Shown here in pieces: positions 19,360 through 30,434 of a stretch of 64,000 bases of DNA. The position numbers were made by a program, and so were the translations under genes. The notes below the pieces were generated by a model. The model worked only from the letters and a program-made list of their open reading frames with translations. It was not told the DNA's origin and did not search any database. Numbering within the stretch: the stretch's first letter is position 1; each line of letters opens with the position of its first letter. This DNA comes from Citrobacter freundii (GTDB taxonomy: Bacteria; Pseudomonadota; Gammaproteobacteria; Enterobacterales; Enterobacteriaceae), in the NCBI RefSeq assembly GCF_011077955.1, contig NZ_JAALBX010000012.1, positions 1 to 64,000 on the forward strand. Direction: 5' to 3'.

Positions 19360-19424
19360 TTGTGACATCTTCACCGCGATGTCGCAAAGTAAAAGGCGGT
19401 CTTCAGGAAAGTCCGGCGGCAGAT

Positions 19425-19450
19425 AAAACAAGGGAGCCGTGATGGCTCCC
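19425..19450 (-). terminator. rhlE terminator
   Basis: The arms GGGAGCC and GGCTCCC (19432-19438 with 19444-19450) enclose a five-base loop, and the minus-strand continuation TTGTTTTATC is T-rich. It lies directly after the rhlE stop codon. Confidence 0.75.
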
Positions 19451-19458
19451 ATGGGATA

Positions 19459-20940
19459 TTACTGTGCGCTGGCCGGTTTTCGCGGACGTGGACGACGCGG
19501 ACGATCGCCTGCCGGATTGGCGGCATCGCCCAGGCGGCGTGACGGTTTCTCGCCTTTTGGCGCCTCGCCAGTGCGACGCGACGGTTTTTCACCTTTTGGC
19601 GCCTCGCCGAAACGACGCGACGGTTTTTCACTTTTCGGCGCTTCGGCACTGCGACGATCGCTTTTCGGCGCGCCGCCTTCGCTGCGGCGCTGGCCCTGTT
19701 GGGCACGGCCGGAAGACTGGCCGCCGCGCGGCGCCTGACCGCGTCCACGACCGCCGCCACGGTTGTCGCGACCATTCTGAATCGGCTCTGCCGGAATGCT
19801 CGGGTCCGGTTCAAAACCCGGGATCGCCATACGCGGTACTTCGCGTTTCAGTAAGCGTTCGATATCACGCAGCAGCTTGTGCTCGTCAACGCAGACTAAC
19901 GACAGCGCCTGCCCGGTTGCCGCCGCGCGGCCGGTTCGACCGATACGGTGTACATAATCTTCCGGCACATTCGGCAACTCATAGTTCACCACGTGCGGCA
20001 GTTCCTGGATATCCAGACCGCGTGCGGCGATGTCGGTCGCCACCAGCACCCGCAAGTCGCCGGATTTGAATTCTTCTAACGCACGGGTACGCGCGCCCTG
20101 GCTCTTATTACCGTGGATAGCGGCACTGCGAATGCCGTCTTTGTTCAGCTGTTCCGCCAGATGATTCGCGCCGTGCTTGGTGCGGGTAAACACCAGCACC
20201 TGCTGCCAGTTCTCTTTGCCGATAAGCTGCGACAGCAGTTCACGTTTGCGTTTTTTGTCGACGAAATGCACGTACTGGGTAATCTGTTCAGACGCGGTAT
20301 TGCGACGGGCTACTTCCACTTCCGCCGGGTTGTGAAGCAGTTTTTCCGCCAGCGATTTAATGTCATCAGAGAAGGTGGCGGAGAACAGCAAGTTCTGGCG
20401 ACGCGGCGGCAGCTTGGACAGCACGCGGCGAATATCGTGGATAAAGCCCATATCGAGCATCCGGTCCGCTTCATCCAGCACCAGAATTTCCACTTTATCG
20501 AGCTTCACGGCATTCTGATGTTCCAGATCAAGCAGACGGCCAGGCGTGGCAATCAGCACATCCACCCCGCCGCGCAGTTTCATCATCTGCGGGTTGATGC
20601 TCACGCCGCCAAACACCACCAGCGAACGGATGTTGAGGTATTGGCTGTATTCGCGGACGTTTTCGCCCACCTGAGCCGCCAGTTCGCGGGTCGGGGTCAG
20701 GATAAGGGCGCGTACCGGGCGGTTACCTTTTGCCTGGTGCGGCTTATCGATAAGCAATTGCAGCAGCGGCAGCGTAAAACCAGCGGTTTTACCGGTGCCC
20801 GTTTGAGCGCTGGCCATCAGGTCGCGCCCTTGCAATACCACAGGGATAGCCTGGCGTTGAATCGGGGTAGGTTCGGTGTAACCCTGTTCGGTCACGGCGC
20901 GTAAAATATCAGGGTTCAAACCAAGCGAATCAAAAGACAT
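19459..20940 (-). CDS. rhlE: DEAD-box ATP-dependent RNA helicase RhlE
   Basis: This is a 493-residue RNA helicase, longer than E. coli RhlE (454). Motifs appear in order: Q motif [11 protein letters not shown], Walker [32 protein letters not shown] and HRIGRTGRA. The E. coli enzyme works in ribosome maturation. The start is ATG 20940 ([14 protein letters not shown]); a longer reading to 21108 is rejected. The extra length comes from the basic C-terminal tail, which is rich in Arg, Gly and Gln and then carries near-identical 13-residue repeats built on EKPSRRxGEAPKG. It is divergent from cecR across a shared operator, as in E. coli, where CecR represses both. Confidence 0.94.
   Translation of the reverse strand: MSFDSLGLNPDILRAVTEQGYTEPTPIQRQAIPVVLQGRDLMASAQTGTGKTAGFTLPLLQLLIDKPHQAKGNRPVRALILTPTRELAAQVGENVREYSQYLNIRSLVVFGGVSINPQMMKLRGGVDVLIATPGRLLDLEHQNAVKLDKVEILVLDEADRMLDMGFIHDIRRVLSKLPPRRQNLLFSATFSDDIKSLAEKLLHNPAEVEVARRNTASEQITQYVHFVDKKRKRELLSQLIGKENWQQVLVFTRTKHGANHLAEQLNKDGIRSAAIHGNKSQGARTRALEEFKSGDLRVLVATDIAARGLDIQELPHVVNYELPNVPEDYVHRIGRTGRAAATGQALSLVCVDEHKLLRDIERLLKREVPRMAIPGFEPDPSIPAEPIQNGRDNRGGGRGRGQAPRGGQSSGRAQQGQRRSEGGAPKSDRRSAEAPKSEKPSRRFGEAPKGEKPSRRTGEAPKGEKPSRRLGDAANPAGDRPRRPRPRKPASAQ
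19541..19657 (-). repeat. 39-bp tandem repeats in the rhlE tail
   Basis: Three consecutive 39-base units (19541-19579, 19580-19618, 19619-19657) each contain GACGGTTT followed by TTCGGCGC- or TTTGGCGC-like runs. The unit is a multiple of three, so it keeps frame and encodes 13 residues of the RhlE C-terminal tail. The first two units are closest; the third is more diverged. Further degenerate copies may continue to about 19680. Confidence 0.85.
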
Positions 20941-21135
20941 AACAACTCCAGACTCGCCCCGACCAGAAAGGTGTAGTTTCAGGGGAGTGTAATGGCCGTC
21001 AGGCCGAATCAGGGACAAAACCACAATGTCATAAGGGGGCGGAGTGTAGCATTTTTTGTGATGCAGCGCATAAATTGTCACCTCTGCTGCACATTTCATT
21101 TTCATCATCGACTGGACAAGCTCAAACTTTAACCA

Positions 21136-21165
21136 TAAAGTTAATCAATCGATTGATTAACTTTA
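21136..21165. promoter_or_regulatory. CecR operator, 30-bp perfect palindrome
   Basis: The half TAAAGTTAATCAATC is exactly mirrored around the centre between 21150 and 21151. It sits 14 bases before the cecR start codon and about 195 bases upstream of divergent rhlE. TetR-family regulators bind such palindromes. In E. coli CecR controls both cecR-ybhGFSR and rhlE. Confidence 0.85.
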
Positions 21166-21178
21166 CAGGGCGACCGTG

Positions 21179-21859
21179 ATGATTAACCTCACGACACCGT
21201 TGACCAGCCGGGGTGAACAAGCGAAAAGCTTGTTGATTCAGGCCGCCACGGCGCAGTTCGGCGAATATGGCCTGCAGGCCACGACGCGTGATATTGCCGC
21301 CGCCGCCGGGCAAAATATTGCCGCCATCACCTACTATTTTGGCTCAAAAGAGGATTTATACCTCGCCTGCGCCCAATCGCTGGCGGATTTTATCGGCAGC
21401 CAGTTTCAGGCTCATGCAAAGGCCGCGCAATTAATCTTAGCCCAACAGGAGCCGGATAAAGCTGAAATACGCAGCCTTATCGATGAGGCCAGCCGTCATA
21501 TGGTCGCGCTGATGACTGCTGACGAGACGCTTAACCTCAGCAAATTTATCTCCCGCGAGCAACTCTCGCCAACGCCTGCGTATCAGCTTATTCATGACAA
21601 AGTGATTGAGCCGCTACACACCCATTTTACCCATCTGGTGGCTCGCTATACCGGACGCGATCCGAACGATGTCACCACCATTTTGCATACCCACGCGTTG
21701 ATAGGCGAAATCCTCGCCTTCCGTCTTGGACGCGAAACCATTCTGGTACGTACTGGCTGGTCGCAATTTGATAGCGAAAAGAGCGAGTGCATTCACCAGG
21801 TGGTATCTAGCCATATCGATTTCATTTTGCAGGGCTTATCTGTGAGGAGTGGCGATTAA
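21179..21859 (+). CDS. cecR: TetR-family regulator CecR (YbiH)
   Basis: The 226-residue protein matches E. coli CecR (223). An N-terminal TetR helix-turn-helix is seen in [28 protein letters not shown] near residues 38-65. The C-terminal ligand and dimer domain carries conserved [16 protein letters not shown] and [16 protein letters not shown]. coli CecR affects sensitivity to cefoperazone and chloramphenicol through ybhGFSR and rhlE. The start could be GTG 21176 or ATG 21179, and I prefer the ATG. Its stop overlaps the ybhG start (TAATG), so it heads the export operon and probably represses itself through the palindrome at 21136-21165. Confidence 0.93.
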   Translation: MINLTTPLTSRGEQAKSLLIQAATAQFGEYGLQATTRDIAAAAGQNIAAITYYFGSKEDLYLACAQSLADFIGSQFQAHAKAAQLILAQQEPDKAEIRSLIDEASRHMVALMTADETLNLSKFISREQLSPTPAYQLIHDKVIEPLHTHFTHLVARYTGRDPNDVTTILHTHALIGEILAFRLGRETILVRTGWSQFDSEKSECIHQVVSSHIDFILQGLSVRSGD

Positions 21860-22863
21860 TGAAAAACAGAAAACCGGTACTGATTACCGTGATCGTCGTT
21901 ATTGTGTTAGCGGCCTGTTTTGGGGGCTGGAAATGGTACCAAAGCCGCCAGGACCAAACGCTGACGCTCTATGGCAACGTCGATATCCGTACCGTGAATC
22001 TGAGCTTTCGGGTCGGCGGGCGTCTCGCCAGCCTGAATGTGGACGAAGGCGATGCGGTTAAAGCGGGCGCAACGCTTGGGGTGATTGATAAAGCGCCTTA
22101 TGAGAATGCGCTACGCCAGGCCGAAGCCAATGTCGCGGCGGCGCAAGCTAAATACAATTTAGTGATGGCCGGATACCGCTCGGAAGAGATAGCCCAGGCA
22201 GCGGCATCGGTGAAACAGGCACAGGCCGCCGCTGATTATGCGCAGAACTTCTATTCCCGCCAGCAGGGACTGTGGAAAAGCCGCACCATCTCTGCAAACG
22301 ATCTGGAAAACGCCCGCTCGTCACGCGATCAGGCCGTAGCCAATCTGAAGGCCGCCCAGGATAAACTCAGCCAGTTTAAAGCGGGGAATCGACCACAGGA
22401 AATCGCCCAGGCGAAAGCGTCGCTGGAACAAGCGCAGGCGCAGCTTGCGCAATCAAAACTCGATTTGGCCGATACTACCCTTATCGCGCCGTCTGACGGC
22501 ACCATCCTCACCCGCGCGGTGGAACCCGGTACCATGCTGAACGCCGGGGGCACCGTGTTTACCCTCTCCCTCACCCATCCGGTATGGGTGCGCGCCTATG
22601 TGGATGAAAGCCGTCTTGGTGAAGCGAAACCGGGGCAGAAAGTCCAGTTGTATACCGATGGGCGGCCCGATAAGCCGTATACCGGGCAGATAGGCTTTGT
22701 TTCCCCGACGGCGGAATTTACCCCGAAAACGGTTGAAACCCCGGATTTGCGCACCGACCTGGTGTATCGCCTGCGCATTATCGTGACCGACGCCGACGGC
22801 TCGCTGCGTCAGGGGATGCCGGTCACCGTGCAGTTTGACAACGAGGCGCGCAATGAGCGCTGA
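21859..22863 (+). CDS. ybhG: Membrane fusion protein of the YbhGFSR exporter
   Basis: This 334-residue HlyD-type periplasmic adaptor (332 in E. coli) has an N-terminal membrane anchor (residues about 8-26) ending in a WKWYQSR stretch. The biotinyl-lipoyl halves flank a long alpha-helical coiled coil made of Ala/Gln-rich heptads (residues about 85-210). A beta-barrel region ([21 protein letters not shown]) follows. It is expected to join the YbhFSR inner-membrane transporter to an outer-membrane channel such as TolC. It overlaps cecR by one base and ybhF by 11 bases, which implies coupled translation. Confidence 0.93.
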   Translation: MKNRKPVLITVIVVIVLAACFGGWKWYQSRQDQTLTLYGNVDIRTVNLSFRVGGRLASLNVDEGDAVKAGATLGVIDKAPYENALRQAEANVAAAQAKYNLVMAGYRSEEIAQAAASVKQAQAAADYAQNFYSRQQGLWKSRTISANDLENARSSRDQAVANLKAAQDKLSQFKAGNRPQEIAQAKASLEQAQAQLAQSKLDLADTTLIAPSDGTILTRAVEPGTMLNAGGTVFTLSLTHPVWVRAYVDESRLGEAKPGQKVQLYTDGRPDKPYTGQIGFVSPTAEFTPKTVETPDLRTDLVYRLRIIVTDADGSLRQGMPVTVQFDNEARNER

Positions 22864-24589
22864 AGAAGGCATCATCCGCCTGGATGGGCTGATGAAGCGG
22901 TTCCCCGGCATGGATAAACCCGCCGTCGCCAGCCTGCACGGTGAAATTCGGGCAGGGGCCGTGACCGGGCTGGTAGGCCCGGACGGTGCGGGGAAAACCA
23001 CCCTAATGCGAATGCTCGCGGGGTTGTTGCGCCCTGACGATGGCGCATCGCGGGTAAACGGCCTTGATCCGGTCAACGATGACCGGGCGCTGCACGCCAT
23101 TCTTGGTTATATGCCGCAGAAATTCGGCCTGTACGAAGATCTCAGCGTGATGGAAAATCTTAACCTGTACGCTGATTTACGCAGCGTCACCGGTGAAACT
23201 CGTCGCACGACTTTTGCGCGCTTGCTGGAATTCACCGCTCTCGGGCCATTTACCGATCGTCTTGCCGGCAAGCTTTCCGGGGGGATGAAGCAAAAGCTGG
23301 GCCTCGCCTGCACGCTCGTTGGGCAGCCGAAAGTGTTGCTGCTGGATGAACCCGGCGTCGGCGTGGACCCTATTTCCCGTCGTGAGCTGTGGCAAATGGT
23401 GCATGAACTGGCTGGCGAAGGGATGCTTATTCTCTGGAGTACGTCGTATCTGGATGAGGCAGAACAGTGCCGCGAAGTGTTGTTGATGAACGAAGGCGAG
23501 CTGTTGTACCAGGGCGAGCCGAAAGCGCTGACTCAGCAAATGGCCGGGCGCAGTGTATTAGCCACCAGCCCTTCCCTTAACAACCGGCAGTTGTTGCAAA
23601 AAGCCCTGAAAACCCATGTGGTGAGCGACGGCATGATCCAGGGCCGTTCGGTGCGCCTTATCCTGAAAAAAGAGGCCAGCGCCGACACGTTGCGCCAGCA
23701 GCAACTGGCGGATATTCAGATTGAAGAGACCGCGCCGCGTTTCGAAGACGCCTTTATCGATTTGTTGGGCGGCGCGGCCACCAACGAATCGCCCCTTGGC
23801 GCCATCCTGCATACCGTTGAAGGTACGCCTGGCGAAACGGTGATCGAGGCGCGGTCCCTTACCAAGAAATTTGGCGACTTTGCCGCTACCGATGATGTGA
23901 ATTTTACCGTTCAACGCGGCGAGATTTTCGGCCTGCTTGGCCCGAACGGCGCGGGCAAATCCACCACCTTTAAAATGATGTGCGGCCTGCTGGTGCCAAC
24001 TTCCGGCAAAGCGCTGGTACTGGATATGGATTTAAAAACCGGCTCCGGCAAAGCCCGTCAGCATCTTGGCTATATGGCCCAGAAATTTTCCCTGTACGGC
24101 AACCTGACGGTAGAGCAAAACCTGCGCTTTTTCTCAGGGGTTTACGGTCTTCGCGGCAGTGCGCAGACCGACAAAATCAACCGCATGAGCGAGGCATTCA
24201 ATTTACAAAGTATTTTCAACCAGCCGACCGACTCCCTGCCGCTGGGCTTCAAGCAGCGGCTGGCGCTGGCCTGCGCGCTGATGCACGAGCCGGATATTCT
24301 GTTTCTGGATGAGCCGACATCCGGGGTCGACCCGCTGACGCGGCGTGAATTCTGGCTACACATCAACAGCATGGTTGAAAAAGGTGTAACGGTGATGGTC
24401 ACCACGCACTTTATGGATGAAGCTGAATACTGCGATCGCATCGGACTGGTTTATCGCGGCAAACTTATCGCAAGCGGCACGCCGGACGATCTTAAGCAGA
24501 AAACCGCCGATGAATCCCATCCAGACCCGACCATGGAGCACGCTTTCATCACGCTTATCGAGCAATGGGATAAGGAGCATGAATCATGA
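22853..24589 (+). CDS. ybhF: Tandem ABC ATPase YbhF
   Basis: The 578-residue protein has exactly the E. coli YbhF length when started at ATG 22853 ([10 protein letters not shown]). It has two fused ATPase domains. The first has Walker [10 protein letters not shown], signature LSGGMKQK and Walker [13 protein letters not shown]. The second has GPNGAGKST, an altered signature LPLGFKQR and [12 protein letters not shown]. With permeases YbhS and YbhR and adaptor YbhG it forms an ABC-2 type exporter, linked in E. coli to cation and antibiotic efflux. It overlaps both neighbours (11 bases with ybhG and 4 with ybhS). Confidence 0.95.
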   Translation: MSAEEGIIRLDGLMKRFPGMDKPAVASLHGEIRAGAVTGLVGPDGAGKTTLMRMLAGLLRPDDGASRVNGLDPVNDDRALHAILGYMPQKFGLYEDLSVMENLNLYADLRSVTGETRRTTFARLLEFTALGPFTDRLAGKLSGGMKQKLGLACTLVGQPKVLLLDEPGVGVDPISRRELWQMVHELAGEGMLILWSTSYLDEAEQCREVLLMNEGELLYQGEPKALTQQMAGRSVLATSPSLNNRQLLQKALKTHVVSDGMIQGRSVRLILKKEASADTLRQQQLADIQIEETAPRFEDAFIDLLGGAATNESPLGAILHTVEGTPGETVIEARSLTKKFGDFAATDDVNFTVQRGEIFGLLGPNGAGKSTTFKMMCGLLVPTSGKALVLDMDLKTGSGKARQHLGYMAQKFSLYGNLTVEQNLRFFSGVYGLRGSAQTDKINRMSEAFNLQSIFNQPTDSLPLGFKQRLALACALMHEPDILFLDEPTSGVDPLTRREFWLHINSMVEKGVTVMVTTHFMDEAEYCDRIGLVYRGKLIASGTPDDLKQKTADESHPDPTMEHAFITLIEQWDKEHES

Positions 24590-25716
24590 GTTCGCACCTC
24601 TCGTGGCGGCGCGTGCGGGCGCTGTGCATCAAAGAAACGCGGCAGATTATCCGCGATCCCAGCAGTTGGTTGATTGCCGTGGTGATCCCGTTGCTGTTGC
24701 TGTTTATCTTCGGTTACGGCATCAACCTCGACTCCAGCCGTCTGCGCGTTGGGATTTTGCTCGAACAACAGAGCGCCGACGCGCTGGATTTCGCCCACAC
24801 CATCAGCGCCTCGCCGTTTATCGATCCGAAAATCAGCACCAACCGGCAGGATTTGATCCAGCGGATGCAGGCCGGGAAAGTGCGCGGCATTGTAGTGATC
24901 CCGGTGGATTTCGACCAGCGGATGGCGCGCAGCGGCGATACCGCCCCGGTGCAGGTCATCACGGACGGCAGTGAACCGAATACGGCTAACTTCGTGCAGG
25001 GTTATATGGAGGGGATTTGGCAAATCTGGCAGATGCAACGCGCTGAGGATAACGGCGAAACGTTCGAACCGCTTATTGATGTGCAAACGCGCTACTGGTT
25101 CAACCCCGCCGCCATTAGCCAGCATTTTATAATCCCCGGCGCGGTAACCATCATCATGACGGTGATAGGCGCGATTTTAACCTCGCTGGTCGTGGCTCGC
25201 GAATGGGAGCGCGGCACCATGGAGGCGCTGCTCTCCACCGAAGTGACGCGCACCGAACTCCTGCTGTGTAAATTAATCCCCTATTACTTTCTCGGCATGC
25301 TGGCGATGCTGCTGTGCATGTTGGTATCGGTGTTTATTCTCGGCGTGCCGTATCGCGGTTCGCTATGGCTGCTGTTTTTTATCACCAGCCTGTTTTTACT
25401 CAGTACGCTTGGCATGGGGCTTTTGATCTCAACCATTACCCGCAATCAGTTTAACGCCGCCCAGGTCGCGCTGAACGCCGCATTTCTGCCCTCGGTGATG
25501 TTGTCCGGCTTTATTTTCCAGATAGACAGTATGCCCGCCGTGATCCGCGCGGTGACCTACATCATTCCGGCGCGCTACTTCGTCACCACGCTGCAAAGCC
25601 TGTTTCTGGCGGGCACAATCCCGGCGGTGCTAATAGTAAACGTGCTGTTTTTGATTGCTTCCGCCGTGATGTTTATCGGCCTGACGTGGCTTAAAACCAA
25701 ACGTCGGCTTGATTAG
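24586..25716 (+). CDS. ybhS: ABC-2 type permease YbhS
   Basis: The 376-residue permease (377 in E. coli) has one membrane helix near residues 22-45, a large periplasmic domain (residues about 46-170) and five C-terminal helices. Family marks include [31 protein letters not shown] and the [16 protein letters not shown] segment. It pairs with YbhR as the membrane part of the YbhGFSR exporter. It starts inside the ybhF stop (ATGA) and is followed ten bases later by ybhR. The paralogy to YbhR is evident from the shared plan, although sequence identity is modest. Confidence 0.94.
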   Translation: MSSHLSWRRVRALCIKETRQIIRDPSSWLIAVVIPLLLLFIFGYGINLDSSRLRVGILLEQQSADALDFAHTISASPFIDPKISTNRQDLIQRMQAGKVRGIVVIPVDFDQRMARSGDTAPVQVITDGSEPNTANFVQGYMEGIWQIWQMQRAEDNGETFEPLIDVQTRYWFNPAAISQHFIIPGAVTIIMTVIGAILTSLVVAREWERGTMEALLSTEVTRTELLLCKLIPYYFLGMLAMLLCMLVSVFILGVPYRGSLWLLFFITSLFLLSTLGMGLLISTITRNQFNAAQVALNAAFLPSVMLSGFIFQIDSMPAVIRAVTYIIPARYFVTTLQSLFLAGTIPAVLIVNVLFLIASAVMFIGLTWLKTKRRLD

Positions 25717-25726
25717 GGAGAAACTG

Positions 25727-26833
25727 ATGCTAAATCGTCTCTGGACGCTTATTCGCAAAGAGTTGCAATCGCTGCTGCGCGAGCCGCAAACCCGCGCCAT
25801 TTTGATTTTACCGGTGGTCATTCAGGTGCTGCTGTTTCCGTTCGCCGCCACGCTTGAGGTAACCAACGCCAGCATCGCCATTTATAACGAAGATAACGGT
25901 AAACATTCCATCGAGCTGACCCAGCGCTTTGCCAAAGCGACGGCGTTCAGCCATATCACGCTGCTGAAAAGCGAGGCGGAAATTCGCCCTACCATTGATA
26001 CCCAAAAAGTGCTGCTGCTGATCCGCTTTCCGGCGGACTTTTCGCGCAAGATTGATACCTTTCAAACAGCACCGTTGCAGCTCATCCTTGACGGGCGTAA
26101 CTCCAACAGCGCCCAGATTGCCGCTAATTATATTCAGCAGATAGTGAAGAATTACCAGATGGATTTGCTGGAAGGCAAACCCAAGCCGAATAACAGCGAG
26201 CTGGTGGTGCGCAACTGGTATAACCCCAATCTGGATTACAAATGGTTCGTGGTGCCGTCGCTTATCGCCATGATAACCACTATCGGCGTGATGATTGTGA
26301 CGTCGCTGTCCGTTGCGCGCGAGCGGGAACAGGGCACCCTCGATCAGTTGCTGGTATCACCCCTCGCCACCTGGCAGATTTTTATCGGCAAAGCAGTGCC
26401 GGCGCTTATCGTGGCGACGTTTCAGGCAAGTATTGTGCTGGGCGTGGGGATTTGGGGCTACGACATTCCGTTTTCCGGATCGCTTAGCCTTTTCTATTTC
26501 ACCATGCTGATTTACGGCCTGTCGCTGGTGGGATTTGGTTTACTCATTTCATCGCTCTGTTCAACACAGCAGCAGGCGTTTATCGGCGTGTTTGTATTTA
26601 TGATGCCTGCGATTTTGCTGTCCGGGTATGTATCGCCGGTGGAAAACATGCCGGTATGGCTGCAAAACATCACCTGGATTAACCCGATTCGCCACTTTAC
26701 CGACATTACCAAACAGATTTATTTGAAGGACGCGAGTTTTGATATTGTCTGGGGAAGTTTGTGGCCGCTACTGGTGATAGCAGCCACAACAGGGACAGTG
26801 GCGTATGCGATGTTTAGACGGAAAATCGCCTGA
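25727..26833 (+). CDS. ybhR: ABC-2 type permease YbhR
   Basis: The 368-residue protein equals E. coli YbhR in length when started at ATG 25727 ([15 protein letters not shown]), which has a GGGAG ribosome-binding site just after the ybhS stop. The topology matches YbhS: one helix, a periplasmic domain, then five helices. Conserved stretches include [29 protein letters not shown] and [20 protein letters not shown]. It is the last gene of cecR-ybhGFSR. Its stop lies two bases from the stop of convergent ybhQ. Confidence 0.94.
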   Translation: MLNRLWTLIRKELQSLLREPQTRAILILPVVIQVLLFPFAATLEVTNASIAIYNEDNGKHSIELTQRFAKATAFSHITLLKSEAEIRPTIDTQKVLLLIRFPADFSRKIDTFQTAPLQLILDGRNSNSAQIAANYIQQIVKNYQMDLLEGKPKPNNSELVVRNWYNPNLDYKWFVVPSLIAMITTIGVMIVTSLSVAREREQGTLDQLLVSPLATWQIFIGKAVPALIVATFQASIVLGVGIWGYDIPFSGSLSLFYFTMLIYGLSLVGFGLLISSLCSTQQQAFIGVFVFMMPAILLSGYVSPVENMPVWLQNITWINPIRHFTDITKQIYLKDASFDIVWGSLWPLLVIAATTGTVAYAMFRRKIA

Positions 26834-26835
26834 TG

Positions 26836-27273
26836 TTATCTGTGCTCGTGGTGATTCGCTGCGTCATCGCCGCGATGGAGCTTATAGGACTTCGGGTATT
26901 TACTGGTTTCTTTTGCCAGCAGTGACACTAAAGCCGGGCCGGCAAGAATGGCGAGCCCGGCAACAGCCAGGATCAGATTATTGTGCACGACGCGCGACAG
27001 TAACCACAGCGCAATAATGGCATTGCCAAAATACCAGGTCGTGGTGAGCTCTTCCAGGACCTCACCCAGTTCGCGCAGGCGACCAGCATGGACACGTTGC
27101 AGGGCGAGCATCAGGAACACCGTTATGCCGTAGAGCAGGCATAAACCGATGCCGATTTTCACCAGCGCACCATTCATCCACCCCATCACAAGCAGCGCGA
27201 TAACGGCCAAATGCAGCATAATCTGCCAACAGCTCAGGCCGGTTGCAACACGAATACGTTGTTGCCACTTCAT
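26836..27273 (-). CDS. ybhQ: Inner-membrane protein YbhQ
   Basis: This 145-residue protein (136 in E. coli) has four predicted membrane helices and a polar, histidine-rich C-terminus (HRGDDAANHHEHR). The N-terminus MKWQQRIRVATGLSCWQIMLH matches the family. No function is established and no enzymatic motif is visible. It is convergent with ybhR and divergent from ybhP. GGAGATAAT precedes the ATG. Confidence 0.88.
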   Translation of the reverse strand: MKWQQRIRVATGLSCWQIMLHLAVIALLVMGWMNGALVKIGIGLCLLYGITVFLMLALQRVHAGRLRELGEVLEELTTTWYFGNAIIALWLLSRVVHNNLILAVAGLAILAGPALVSLLAKETSKYPKSYKLHRGDDAANHHEHR

Positions 27274-27403
27274 GGATTATCTCCTTCGGAATTTCTCGCT
27301 GTAACTGAGAGTACCGCACTTTACGGAAAATTCCGTAACCCCGCACCTTTTTGTGACTAAGACTACACTTTATTTTCATTGGAAAAACACAGGCAGGGGG
27401 AAC

Positions 27404-28165
27404 ATGGCCAGCAAGAATGCTTCATTTTCAATCAAATTGCTCACAATTAATACACACAAGGGCTTCACCGCATTTAACCGGCGTTTTATCCTGCCGGAAT
27501 TGCGTGATGCCGTGCGCACTGTTTCAGCCGATATCGTCTGTCTTCAGGAAGTGATGGGCGCGCATGAAGTGCATCCGCTCCGTTTTGAGAACTGGCCGAA
27601 TACCACCCATTACGAGTTTATCGCCGACACGATGTGGAGCGACTACGCGTATGGCCGAAATGCCGTCTATCCCGAGGGGCATCACGGTAATGCGGTATTG
27701 TCGCGCTTTCCTATAGCCGACTATGAAAATCTCGACGTCTCACACACGGGCCATGAAAAACGCGGACTGCTGCACTGCCGTATCAATCTGGCGGAAATCA
27801 ATAAAACCCTGCACGTTTTTTGCGTTCACCTCGGATTGCAGGAAGCGCAGCGCCATGACCAGTTGCAGATGCTGTGCGAGCACGTTAACAGCCTGCCGGA
27901 AGGCGATCCGGTGGTCGTGGCCGGCGATTTCAACGACTGGCGTCAAAAAGCCAACTCTATACTTAAAACAAAAGCCGGGCTTGATGAGGTGTTTACCCGC
28001 GCCAGAGGCCGACCGGCTCGCACGTTTCCGGCGGTTTTGCCCGTGCTGCGCCTTGATCGCATTTATGTAAAAAATGCATCAGCCAGCAGCCCAACGGCCC
28101 TCCCGCTGCGTGAATGGCGACACCTTTCCGATCATGCCCCTTTGGCAGTGGAGATCCATTTATGA
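27404..28165 (+). CDS. ybhP: Endonuclease/exonuclease/phosphatase-family protein YbhP
   Basis: The 253-residue protein has the E. coli YbhP length when started at ATG 27404 after an AGGGGG ribosome-binding site. The fold-specific motifs are present: LTINTHKG, the metal glutamate in [17 protein letters not shown] and the catalytic SDHAPL near the C-terminus. Members of this superfamily cleave phosphodiesters in DNA or lipids, but the substrate of YbhP is not proven. Its overlap with clsB (ATGA) ties it to cardiolipin synthesis, which makes a lipid-related role reasonable as inference. Confidence 0.92.
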   Translation: MASKNASFSIKLLTINTHKGFTAFNRRFILPELRDAVRTVSADIVCLQEVMGAHEVHPLRFENWPNTTHYEFIADTMWSDYAYGRNAVYPEGHHGNAVLSRFPIADYENLDVSHTGHEKRGLLHCRINLAEINKTLHVFCVHLGLQEAQRHDQLQMLCEHVNSLPEGDPVVVAGDFNDWRQKANSILKTKAGLDEVFTRARGRPARTFPAVLPVLRLDRIYVKNASASSPTALPLREWRHLSDHAPLAVEIHL

Positions 28166-29397
28166 ATACCAACTGGCGTGATGGCAATCAGCTCACGTTA
28201 CTGGAAAACGGCGATGCGTTTTACCCCGCCGTTTTTAGCGCCATTGATGAAGCACAGCATAAAGTTTATCTGGAAACCTTTATCTGGTTTGAGGATGACG
28301 TCGGACGCAAACTGCACGGCGTGATCCTTGCCGCGGCAAAGCGCGGAGTGAAGGTAGAGGTACTGCTTGACGGCTACGGTTCGCCGGATCTCAGCGACGA
28401 GTTCGTTATGCAGTTAACGACGGCGGGCGTGGTTTTTCGCTACTACGATCCCAGCCCGAAAATTTTTGGGATGCGTACCAATCTCTTCCGCCGGATGCAC
28501 CGCAAAATTGTTCTTGTCGACGATCGCATCGCGTTTGTCGGCGGGATCAACTATTCCGCAGAACATATGATTGATTACGGCCCGGAAGCCAAGCAGGACT
28601 ACTCGGTACGTATAGAAGGCCCGGTGGTGGATGATATCCGTCAGTTTGTGCTGTCCAATCTGCCGGAGAATGAACGGCCTCGCCGTTGGTGGCATCGTCA
28701 CCACACGAGAGCCTCCGATAACGAAACGCCCGGGGAAGCCCAGGTGCTGTTCGTATGGCGCGACAATGATGAACACCGGGACGATATCGAACGCCATTAT
28801 CTCAAGATGCTGGCGAATGCCCGTAAAGAAGTCATCATCGCCAACGCCTACTTTTTCCCGGGATACCGCTTACTTCACGCGATGCGTAATGCGGCGCGGC
28901 GCGGCGTGCAGGTGCGCCTGATTGTGCAGGGTGAACCGGATATGCCGATCGTGCGCGTTGGCGCGCGCCTGCTCTACAACTACCTGCTAAAAGGCGGCGT
29001 GGAAGTCTATGAATACCTGACGCGCCCGCTTCACGGCAAAGTGGCGGTAATGGACGATCACTGGGCAACCGTCGGCTCAAGCAATCTGGACCCGCTGAGT
29101 CTGTCGTTAAATCTGGAAGCCAATGTCCTTATCCATGACCGTCAATTCAATCAAACGCTGTATGAAAACCTCACCCGGCTTATCACTGAAGAGTGCCGCC
29201 AGGTGGATGAATCAATGGTGCCGAAACGCACCTGGTGGAACCTGACCAAAAGCGTGCTGGCGTTCCACTTCCTGCGTCACTTCCCTGCGCTGGTAGGCTG
29301 GCTGCCTGCGCATACTCCGCGACTTTCACAAGTAAAGCCGCCCGTGCAACCCGAGATAGAAACCCAGGATCGGGTAGAAACCACGGATAAGGCGTAA
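28162..29397 (+). CDS. clsB: Cardiolipin synthase B
   Basis: The 411-residue phospholipase-D superfamily enzyme (413 in E. coli) carries two HKD motifs: [16 protein letters not shown] near residue 114 and [18 protein letters not shown] near residue 292. It joins phosphatidylglycerol or similar donors to make cardiolipin at the inner membrane. Unlike ClsA it has no N-terminal membrane helices. Translation starts at ATG 28162 within the ybhP stop. The C-terminal tail after residue 385 is variable. It is followed by ybhN nine bases downstream in the same unit. Confidence 0.95.
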   Translation: MNTNWRDGNQLTLLENGDAFYPAVFSAIDEAQHKVYLETFIWFEDDVGRKLHGVILAAAKRGVKVEVLLDGYGSPDLSDEFVMQLTTAGVVFRYYDPSPKIFGMRTNLFRRMHRKIVLVDDRIAFVGGINYSAEHMIDYGPEAKQDYSVRIEGPVVDDIRQFVLSNLPENERPRRWWHRHHTRASDNETPGEAQVLFVWRDNDEHRDDIERHYLKMLANARKEVIIANAYFFPGYRLLHAMRNAARRGVQVRLIVQGEPDMPIVRVGARLLYNYLLKGGVEVYEYLTRPLHGKVAVMDDHWATVGSSNLDPLSLSLNLEANVLIHDRQFNQTLYENLTRLITEECRQVDESMVPKRTWWNLTKSVLAFHFLRHFPALVGWLPAHTPRLSQVKPPVQPEIETQDRVETTDKA

Positions 29398-29406
29398 GGA
29401 TAAAAC

Positions 29407-30372
29407 ATGGCAAAATCTCATTCGAAGTGGCATAAAGCCAAAAAAATTCTTACCTGGGTATTTTTTATTGCCGTCGTGGTCTTGCTGGTGCTGTACGCCC
29501 GCAATGTTGACTGGGAAGAAGTCTGGAAAGTTATCCGCAATTATAACCATACCGCGCTGTTAACCGCGCTGGGGCTGGTGATTGTCAGCTATCTGGTTTA
29601 CGGCTGCTACGACCTGCTCGGGCGGCTTTATTGCGGGCATAAACTGGCGAAACGGCAAGTGATGCTGGTGTCTTTTATTTGCTATGCCTTTAACCTCACG
29701 CTCAGCACCTGGGTTGGCGGCATTGGGATGCGCTATCGGCTTTATTCCCGGCTCGGGCTGCCGAACTCCACCATTACCCGCATCTTTTCCCTGAGCATTA
29801 CCACTAACTGGCTGGGCTATGTGCTGCTGGGCGGGGTGATTTTCAGTATCGGCGTGGTGGAGTTGCCGTCGCACTGGTATATCGAAGACAGTACCCTGCG
29901 CATCATCGGCGGGGTCCTGCTGGCGCTGAGCGCCTTTTACTTATGGGCCTGCGCGTTTGCTAAACGCCGTCATGTCACCATTAAAGGTCAGAAACTGGTG
30001 CTACCCGGCTGGCGTTTTGCGCTTATGCAAATGGGCGTTTCCAGTCTCAACTGGATGGCCATGGGCGCCATTATCTGGATCCTGCTTGGTCAGGAAGTGA
30101 ATTACTTTTTCGTGCTTGGGGTGTTGCTGGTGAGCAGTATCGCCGGGGCGATTGTTCATATTCCTGCGGGCATCGGGGTGCTGGAAGCGGTGTTTATCGC
30201 GCTGCTGGCGGGTGAACATACCAGCCAGGGGAAAATCATCGCCGCCCTGCTTGCGTATCGCGTGCTCTATTTCTTTATCCCGCTGATGCTGGCGCTGGTG
30301 TGTTATCTGTGGCTTGAAAGCCGCGCCAAAAAGTTACGCGCAAAGAACGAGCAGAAAATGGGGATCAGTTAA
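29407..30372 (+). CDS. ybhN: Inner-membrane protein YbhN (UPF0104)
   Basis: The 321-residue protein (318 in E. coli) has about eight membrane helices and belongs to the family related to the flippase-like domain of lysylphosphatidylglycerol synthase. Conserved stretches include LSTWVGGIGMRYRLY, GVSSLNWMAMGAIIW and IPAGIGVLEAVFIALL. The function in E. coli is unknown. Its position behind ybhP and clsB suggests a membrane-lipid role. The basic tail (ESRAKKLRAKNEQK) faces the cytoplasm by the positive-inside rule. The terminator at 30391-30428 ends the operon. Confidence 0.92.
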   Translation: MAKSHSKWHKAKKILTWVFFIAVVVLLVLYARNVDWEEVWKVIRNYNHTALLTALGLVIVSYLVYGCYDLLGRLYCGHKLAKRQVMLVSFICYAFNLTLSTWVGGIGMRYRLYSRLGLPNSTITRIFSLSITTNWLGYVLLGGVIFSIGVVELPSHWYIEDSTLRIIGGVLLALSAFYLWACAFAKRRHVTIKGQKLVLPGWRFALMQMGVSSLNWMAMGAIIWILLGQEVNYFFVLGVLLVSSIAGAIVHIPAGIGVLEAVFIALLAGEHTSQGKIIAALLAYRVLYFFIPLMLALVCYLWLESRAKKLRAKNEQKMGIS

Positions 30373-30387
30373 CCTTTTTCAGGCGTA

Positions 30388-30428
30388 AAAAAACCGCATC
30401 GGCCTCGGGCCAGATGCGGTTTTTTTTG
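30388..30428. terminator. Shared ybhN/ybhL terminator
   Basis: ACCGCATC and GATGCGGT form the outer stem and GGCC/GGCC the inner stem. An A tract precedes and a T tract follows, so it serves both convergent genes. Confidence 0.9.
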
Positions 30429-30434
30429 GTAATG

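Noticed and set aside
19541-19657. Repeat array considered as CRISPR
   Set aside because: The repeats have no spacers, lie in frame inside rhlE and encode a repeated peptide; no cas genes are present.
20113-20904. 263-codon plus-strand open frame inside rhlE
   Set aside because: It is antisense to the conserved helicase core, and its His/Gln/Arg-rich sequence is typical of a shadow frame.
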